A stretch of 64,000 nt of DNA from Bretschneidera sinensis (lineage: Eukaryota; Streptophyta; Magnoliopsida; Brassicales; Akaniaceae). The notes under the pieces were generated by a model. It was not told the DNA's origin. It ran no database searches and saw only the letters and a program-made list of their open reading frames with translations. The translations under genes and the position numbers were made by a program. Below, piece by piece: positions 58,160 to 64,000 of the stretch. How positions within the stretch are numbered: position 1 is the first letter of the stretch; each line of letters starts with the position of its first letter. The stretch covers positions 77,965,320 to 78,029,319 of the forward strand of contig CM043702.1 in the NCBI GenBank assembly GCA_023935145.1, given 5' to 3'.

Positions 58160-59611
58160 TGTGATGGTAGGAGTGTTTTGATTTTCAGGATTGGAGGCTT
58201 GTGCCATATGTTGTCTCTTTGGATTAGGTTGTGGCTATGAAGGAAACTGACCTTGTTCTTGAATCGTCAAGAAACTAGTCAACTTGGTGAGTTGACCCTT
58301 TATTACCTTTTGTTCCTCTTTGATCGATTGTTGTTCCTCTAACAACTGTTGATTTATCTTGCCTTGCTCTTCCACACTCTTCACATGTACCTGGATAAAT
58401 GACTTAAACATATCTTCCAAAGGTAAAGATTGTTGAGGTGCATTAAATGAGGTTGTTTCCGGTTGCCATTGGGTACTAGAGTGGGCACGAGGTTGCATAT
58501 CGGATTTCCAACTAAAATTAGGGTGATTCTTCCAACCGGGATTGTAGGTGTTAGAGTAGGGTGAGAGTGGTTTCCCAAAGGGTATACGTACAGCATTACA
58601 CTCTTCTTTCATCTCAAAATAAACTGGACAATACTTAGGTAAATGATCTACCCCGTTACACATGAAACAAGGCTCATAGGACTCTACCCTAGCAACCAGT
58701 TCAAGGAGTCTAGCATTTCTGGTTTTTAAGGCTTCAATTTCCTTAGTTAGGGCCTCTAAACGGGTTTTAAGGCTGTCCTCCTCCTTAAGTTGATAAATCC
58801 CAGTGGGTTGATTTCTCTTAGTGCTTTCTATGGAATTTGGTCCTGTCCAAGTGTAGGATTTTTCTGATAGGTCATCAAGGAAATCTATGGCTTAGTCGAG
58901 ATTTTTTTGAAGAAAATTCCCATTGCACATCATTTCTATGAACTGCCTTTTCCTACTTAGGAGTCCATCATAGAAATAGCTAACTACCCATCAACTCTCA
59001 TACCCATGGTGTGGACAAGAATTCAAAAGGTCCTTGAAACGTTCTCAAACTTGATATAAGGTTTCGCTCTCTTTTTGTGCAAAGTTTGAGATTTGTCTCT
59101 TGAGGTTATTGGTCTTATGGCTTGGGAAGTGTTTTTGGAGGAAAACTCGGGTCATCTCATCCCAACTACCAATAGACTTAGGCCTTAATGAGTACAGCCA
59201 AGCCTTGGCTTTTTCCTTAAGTGAAAAGGGGAAAAACCGAAGTTTGACGGTGTCTATCATATCAGCCCTACTGTGAAAAGCAGCTACTACTTCCTCAAAT
59301 TCCCTAATATGGATATAAGGGTTTTCATTCTCAAACCCATGGAAAGTTGGTAGCAATTGGGTCATGCCTAGTTTAAAATCAGGTTGTTGAACATTAGGGG
59401 GGAACATGATACACGATGGTGTGGCCATACGGTTAGGGTGCAAGTAATCCTTAAGTGTCCTACGGGGTTGATCTTCTTGTTCACTCATTTCTTTGGGACT
59501 AGATGGATTATCAAATAAAGGATTTGAAAAAGAATTAAATTCTGACTCTAACACAGGCCTACAACCAAATCTACCTACAGCGTTTCTGTGTCTGTGCATG
59601 TGAGGTAACAA
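58160..59611 (-). pseudogene. gag of element F
   Basis: Starts at 59611 (MLPHMHRHRNAVGRFGCR) with DYLHPNRMATPSCIMFPPNV, REFEEVVAAFHS, FFPFSLKEKAKAWLYSL and a zinc knuckle CFMCNGVDHLPKYC near 58670-58630. The C-terminal part is glutamine-rich and probably helical. Stops at 59045 and about 58990 and 58895 interrupt one continuous frame. It is clearly diverged from the gag of E and I while keeping the same order of blocks. Confidence 0.85.
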
Positions 59612-59782
59612 AATAATAAAAATACTATAATAAAGAAAGAATCAAATAAAATAAAAAATTAATGCAGCAAGCTAAAAGAAGGAACGAAGTTACCGCCTTT
59701 ACAGCTGTTGAAATGAAAAACTATTTACAACTCTTCTACCATCATGTCAAAAGTTGACAAACTTTTTTGTACTTAAGCGCAT

Positions 59783-59806
59783 TTCCCCAGCAACTGCGCC
59801 AAAATT
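59783..59806 (-). other. element F primer-binding-like site
   Basis: The minus strand reads TTTTGGCGCAGTTGCTGGGG beside the LTR, a degraded TTTTGGCGCCGTTGCCGGGG. Confidence 0.75.
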
Positions 59807-60893
59807 TGATTACGCCCAAAACATAACGCGATAATTGTAGTACAGTTTTTGGGGTGTTGATTCCACAAGGAAACAAACTAATTACAAAAGAAGGTGTAAA
59901 CCTCAGCACAAACGATAAAAGTTAAAGTGACAAAATTGGAGTTTTTGATTGTGAAAATTGTGTAAATAAGATGATAAAGAAAACAACAAGGTTACGAGAA
60001 TCCTCCTTAGGTTCGTTGCCCTAATCCTAACTTGATTCAGTTGTTTTTATCTCGATTGCAAGTTTCACATCCCAAACAGGCAATCAACAAATATTCAATT
60101 AAAGTGCATGTATAAACCCTAATGTAATTGATATGAATTACTCTTTACTTTCAAGCACACATGACCTAACTTATAAATTATCAAGAGATGACGATATATC
60201 TAAATGACAATACTGCAGCAATGGACAAATCTACAAAAGAGATCTACTGGACTCAGTCACACCCAAACAGATACACATAAGAAAAGCACGGCTAGACTTA
60301 TATGGAAAAGAAGCATGCAATCACCGGACTAATAAGAAATCTGCTAATTAAATTAAAGAAAAAATCATAACAACGTTTAACGAAAATAATTCCAAACTAC
60401 AACTGAATAAAATAAAAGAAAAATAAGAACAACTACACCTAGGGATTCATCCCTTCGCCTTGCTTGGAGATTAGCTGGCCATGGGGCTTATGCTTCCTCG
60501 AGCTGCCTCCGGCCTCCAGCCTCTAATTTTCCTCCCGAAGGCCCTCCGGATTACTTCTAAAAGCCTTCTGGATTCACTCCTAGATGATCTTCGATGATCG
60601 ATTGATTGATGATTAAAGTTGAACTGGAGTGGATTGCAAACTCCTGGAGTGCTATGTATTTTCTGTCTGATGTGGGATACTGCTCGTGTGAGCTCGATCG
60701 CAGGTTTGGAGCGCTTGAGCATATGTTCACTCGATTGTAAGTTGGTGCACTCGATCACAGTTGCGCTGCAGAGTACTTCTTAGTCGATGTGGGATATGCA
60801 CTCGATCGGGGGCTTGGGCGCTCGAGCGCTATTGCACTCGATCGCACTGCTTGTGCGCTCGATCGCAGTGTAGGCAGCAATCCATCTTGTCCA
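59807..60893 (-). repeat. element F 5' LTR, truncated and lacking TATA
   Basis: Starts TGATTACGCC and follows the 47756-49050 copy until CCATCTTGTCC at about 60893, where it is cut. Near 60630 the TATA-bearing bases GTCTTATATAG of the other LTR are replaced by ATT. This is the upstream LTR in element orientation, so its promoter is disabled. Confidence 0.85.
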
Positions 60894-62034
60894 TCGTGAG
60901 CAGGAGACCGTGGATGCCATTATGGCCTCGCTGTTGGACATGGAGGTCCTCTACGATAATCAAGAGCTGGCAAGGGGCGGCCTTTGCCCCCCATGCCCCG
61001 AGTCCTCTCTAAAGAGTGGTAACCCCGAGCCCTTCCCTTTGTACTTGTAGTTTTTTCTTTATTTATGCTTCACTTTTGTTTTACACTTGTACTTACGTGT
61101 TTTACACCTCGAGGCTATGGTGAGAGCTTGGGAGCAGGCGAGGAAGCTCGCCCTGGAGAGGAGGAAAGCTGTCACTGCCGAGAGGCAGCAAGCCTCAAGA
61201 TTGGGGGCCAAGAAGAGGCCTCGAGGCCCGTCCCTAACCCCGATCGACCTGGAGAGTCTTTCGCGGTGCTCCCTTAAGCCAAGGACTACTCCAGTCACTT
61301 TTATAGCTCCGATGGCTTCTGTGGCCTCGGTGCCATCTAGGCCCTGAAGGTTGATGACTTCGTATTCACGCACCCTCAGGTGATGCGGGATCACTTGATC
61401 ATGGGGATACCTCCCTGTGATCTTTTGGAGATTTCAAGGAGGCTGACCGAGGCTCTTTGTTCGGCAGTCGAGGCCAAGTGAGACTTCCCTTCTCAAGTAT
61501 ATAGTTTCCCTTTCTTTTCCCTTCTATTTTTTTATCCGTGTTTGACTAACACTTATTTACCTGACTGTAGATGAGAGTCCTCTTCTGTGTTACATCCCGT
61601 CGATGCTTGGACACAACCTAGGTCGTTCAACAGCTGTGGGCTTCGGAGGATGCGGCCAACTAGGCTAGGACAGAGGTAGTCCGAGAGAGAGATGTTGCCC
61701 TCCATGCCAAGGTCGAGGCTGAGCGACAGAGAGATGATACTACTCAAGCGATGCAACACCTAGTGGAGGAGGGTAAAGCCTATACTTGGGCTGTTGTTGA
61801 GGAGGCTCTGGCAGCTTTTTAGGACTCTGCTACCTTTCGGATGACCTAGAGGGGGGTAGGCAGTTCCTAAAGGGTCGAGGCGATGCATCCTGAGATAGAC
61901 TTCTCAAGCCTCGATCTTCTTGACCCTGAGGAGGATGAGGTTGCTGCTGCGAAGGCTGAGGCTAAAGGTCCTTCTAAGGAGGAGGCGGCTACTCAGCCAG
62001 AGGTTGATGCTGAGGCTGTCCTGGCCATAGATTA
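60894..62034 (+). pseudogene. antisense gene of element G, second part
   Basis: Continues the aORF beyond F: AIMASLLDMEVLYDNQELAR, then SSLKSG with a donor at 61019 (same place as in A and B). The next part reads AMVRAWEQARKLALERRKAV from about 61118 and ends near VEAK with a GTGAGA donor at 61480. A last exon region begins after TGACTGTAG at about 61571. That region is charged with several stops and ends IDFSSLDLLDPEEDEVAAAK then VDAEAVLAID, stop near 62034. The acceptor before AMVRAW is not canonical. The middle of the gene was lost with the F junction. Confidence 0.65.
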
Positions 62035-62222
62035 GGTCTCTTTTTTCTTTTTCCTTTTTGTAACTCAAGGTCGTTAATGCCTTTTTTGTATCTTTTGGTA
62101 ATTTTAATAGAATCTTCTTATTTTTCAAAACTTGTTTATAACAATCGCCCATTACAATTTATATTTCAAATGAACTTCTTTTGAAACTCGTACATAGGGT
62201 CCGAGTTCATTGAAAGAAACGT

Positions 62223-64000
62223 CAGAGATGTTCGGCGTTCCAAGTACGTGGAATGCGTTTTCCACTTAGCTCCTCAGGCTCGAAGGTGCTAGGGTAGCAC
62301 ACCCTTTTGATGCGGTACGGGCCTTCCCAGTTATAGATCAACTTCCCTGTTTCCCATGGATGAGATATTTCGTTCTTTCGTAAAATGAGGTCATGAAGCC
62401 AAAAATGCCTTCCTCTTACTCGAGAGTTGTAGTACCCGGTGGTTCGGTTCTAATAAGTGGCCAGCTTGATTTGAGCTTTATCTCGTGCTTCGTCGAGAAG
62501 ATCGACGTTCATACGAAGAGCCTCGTCATTCCTATTGCACTCAAAATTTTATACTCGGAGTGAGGGCACTCCAATTTCCGAAAGGATGACGGCTTCGGAG
62601 CCGTAAATGATGAAAAAAGTGGTTTCGCCAGTGGGTACTCTGGTAGTGGTTCGATACACCTAGAGTATATTCGGCATGTGGTTCGTCCACTGTTGATCCG
62701 CCTCGTCTAATTTTCTTTTGATGCCATGCAAAAGAGTTATGTTAGTTACTTTGGCTTGTCCATTAGCTTGTGGGTACTCGACGGAGGAGAAGCGGTGCTC
62801 GATATGCAGCTCATCATAGAACGTTTTGAACCAAGTACTATCGAATTGCTTGCCGTTGTCCGTCACCAGCACTCGGGGTATACCGAAGCGGCATACTATT
62901 GACTTCCAGACGAAACCCTTGGCCTAATGGTTGGTGATACTGGCCAGTGGTTCGGTTTCTACCCACTTCATGAAATAATCTATTACCACGATGAGGTACT
63001 TCCGTTGGTCGGGCGCTCCGGTGAAAGGTCCGAGGAGGTCCATCCCCCACATGATAAAAGGAAGTGGGCTAGTGATCAATGTGAGGGGATTCACCGGTCT
63101 GCGGGAGATGGTGGCATATTGCTAGAAACTTTTGCACATTTTCACCAGTTCTATAGCTTCTCCTCACATCCCAGGCCAGTAGTAACCTTGGCGAAAGATC
63201 TTAAAAGGAAGGGCTAGCCCCTTGAGGTGATTCCTACAGATTCCTTCATGAACTTCCTGGAGGGCACAATTGGCCTCAATCGAGCCTAGGCATTTTAAAT
63301 AAGGAGTTGTAAAACCCATTTTGTATAGTTAATCATTCAAGATTGCGTACCATACTGCTCGAAAGATGATTTTTCTAGCCTCGTTCTTTTCACCCGAGAG
63401 ATGTCCGTCCCACAAATACCCTTGGACAGGATCCATCCAGGTTTTCCCAATGGCCCCGGGAAACATAGTTGTTTCATCGATGTTGGGTGCAGTGAGCGTT
63501 TCGAGGTAGACCACTCGTGTGGACTCGAGCTGTAGAGATGAGGCGAGCCGAGCTAAGGAATCAGCCTTTGAATTTTTGGCTCGGGGAACCTGGTTGATTC
63601 GAAACACTTTGAACTTGGCGATAAGTTCTTTGGCTTTCTCTAAGTAGCGGGTGATCTTCTCTCCTCGGGCCTCGAACTCTCCATTGACTTGGTATACCAC
63701 CAATTGTGAGTAGCCGTATGCGTTTAGGGCCTCTACAGATAGCACCATGGCTATCTTCATCCCGGCCAGTAAAGCCTTGTACTCAACTTCATTTTTTGAG
63801 GCTCTAAATTTGAACCTTAGGGCGTACTCGATAGTAAAGCCATCCGGGCCACTTACGATGAGCCCGACGCCACTCCCAGTGTCGCTAGAGGATCCATCGA
63901 TGTGGAGCATCCACTGAGGGACTACCTTGGTCTCGCCGAGATCCGGGGTAAAATCTTCCTAAATCGGGAGGGTGGTTTCCACAATAAAGTTGGCCAAGGC
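62223..64000 (-). pseudogene. element G pol: RNase H and integrase
   Basis: Minus strand, entering from the right edge. RNase H starts at about 63910 (MLHIDGSSSDTGSGVGLIVS) with an open frame of 193 codons to 63329, including EVEYKALLAGMKIA and a conserved RVPRAKNSKADSLARL-like stretch. Integrase follows with LVTDNGKQFD near 62865 and ANGQAKVTNI near 62755, where the catalytic glutamate of QAEVTN is lysine. The C-terminus (GPYRIKRV, then GKRIPRTWNAEHL) ends at 62223. The antisense gene ends 190 bp away at 62034. Confidence 0.85.

Larger units (their letters stand above)
47756..60893 (-). mobile_element. element F: Athila-like gag-protease retrotransposon, with nested E
   Basis: Left LTR 47756-49050, internal sequence 49051-49351 and 55791-59806, truncated right LTR 59807-60893. 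Gag and protease are on the minus strand; RT, RNase H and integrase are absent, so it is non-autonomous. It sits inside the antisense gene of G. About 210 bp of the right LTR and about 50 codons of the host aORF are missing at the right junction, so no target duplication remains. Confidence 0.85.
46642..64000 (-). mobile_element. element G: Tat retrotransposon carrying nested F and E
   Basis: A 3' LTR remnant at the left edge, the antisense gene on the plus strand (split by F), and pol on the minus strand (62223 onward, leaving the window) form one element. The first 40 bp of the LTR match element A. Unlike A and B it has no 48-bp array, no polypurine tract and no TATA-type antisense promoter between LTR and aORF, so this part has been deleted. 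Confidence 0.8.

Noticed and set aside
1..64000. tRNA, rRNA, snRNA genes or intact host genes
   Set aside because: None was recognisable by eye on either strand; the tRNA-like signals are retrotransposon primer sites only.

Overview
This window is plant nuclear DNA made almost entirely of transposable elements. I found no intact host gene, rRNA or tRNA. The evidence for a plant is a plant-type CACTA transposon with a TNP1-like (Transposase_24) gene, Tat- and Athila-lineage Ty3/gypsy retrotransposons with extra antisense genes, a chromovirus LTR, a Ty1/copia remnant, a LINE with zf-RVT and RNase H domains, and MITEs. The species cannot be read from the sequence. All family names below rest on motif recognition, not on a database search.

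Left part (1-25400). A Ty1/copia pol fragment with its 3' LTR (1-2546) is followed by a minus-strand LINE. The LINE is split by an 18.3 kb CACTA transposon (4345-22626) with matching terminal repeats, AGA target duplications and subterminal hairpin repeats. The CACTA carries a decayed TNP1-like gene but no recognisable TNP2 transposase. It is itself invaded by a complete Tat retrotransposon (element A, 6553-16815, pol on the minus strand). The LINE resumes at 22630 and holds a foldback MITE and a solo LTR.

Middle part (25401-46048). A series of left-truncated elements lies end to end: an Athila-like gag-only element (I, 25401-29760), the gag and 5' LTR of another gypsy element (H, 29761-32221), a chromovirus 3' LTR (32222-34343), an internally deleted Tat element (C, 34344-37259), an unassigned promoter-bearing stretch (37260-38706), and the RT-to-3'LTR part of a second Tat element (B, 38707-46048, plus strand).

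Right part (46049-64000). A third Tat element (G, pol on the minus strand, running off the right edge) is invaded by a gag-protease element (F, 47756-60893). F is in turn invaded by a gag-only element (E, 49357-55785, perfect GCCTC target duplication).

The Tat elements share an unusual 3' half. Pol converges on an antisense, intron-containing gene (aORF, resembling the Transposase_28 'putative gypsy type transposon' family). In A and B this gene has its own TATA promoter, and upstream of it lies a 48-bp tandem array. Each array unit contains an inverted repeat; a third element (C) keeps this architecture with different stem sequence. The gag-only elements E, F and I lack pol and must borrow enzymes. 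Part of an Athila-like leader and gag has also moved into the gag of element A. These interactions between families are the most notable content of the window.
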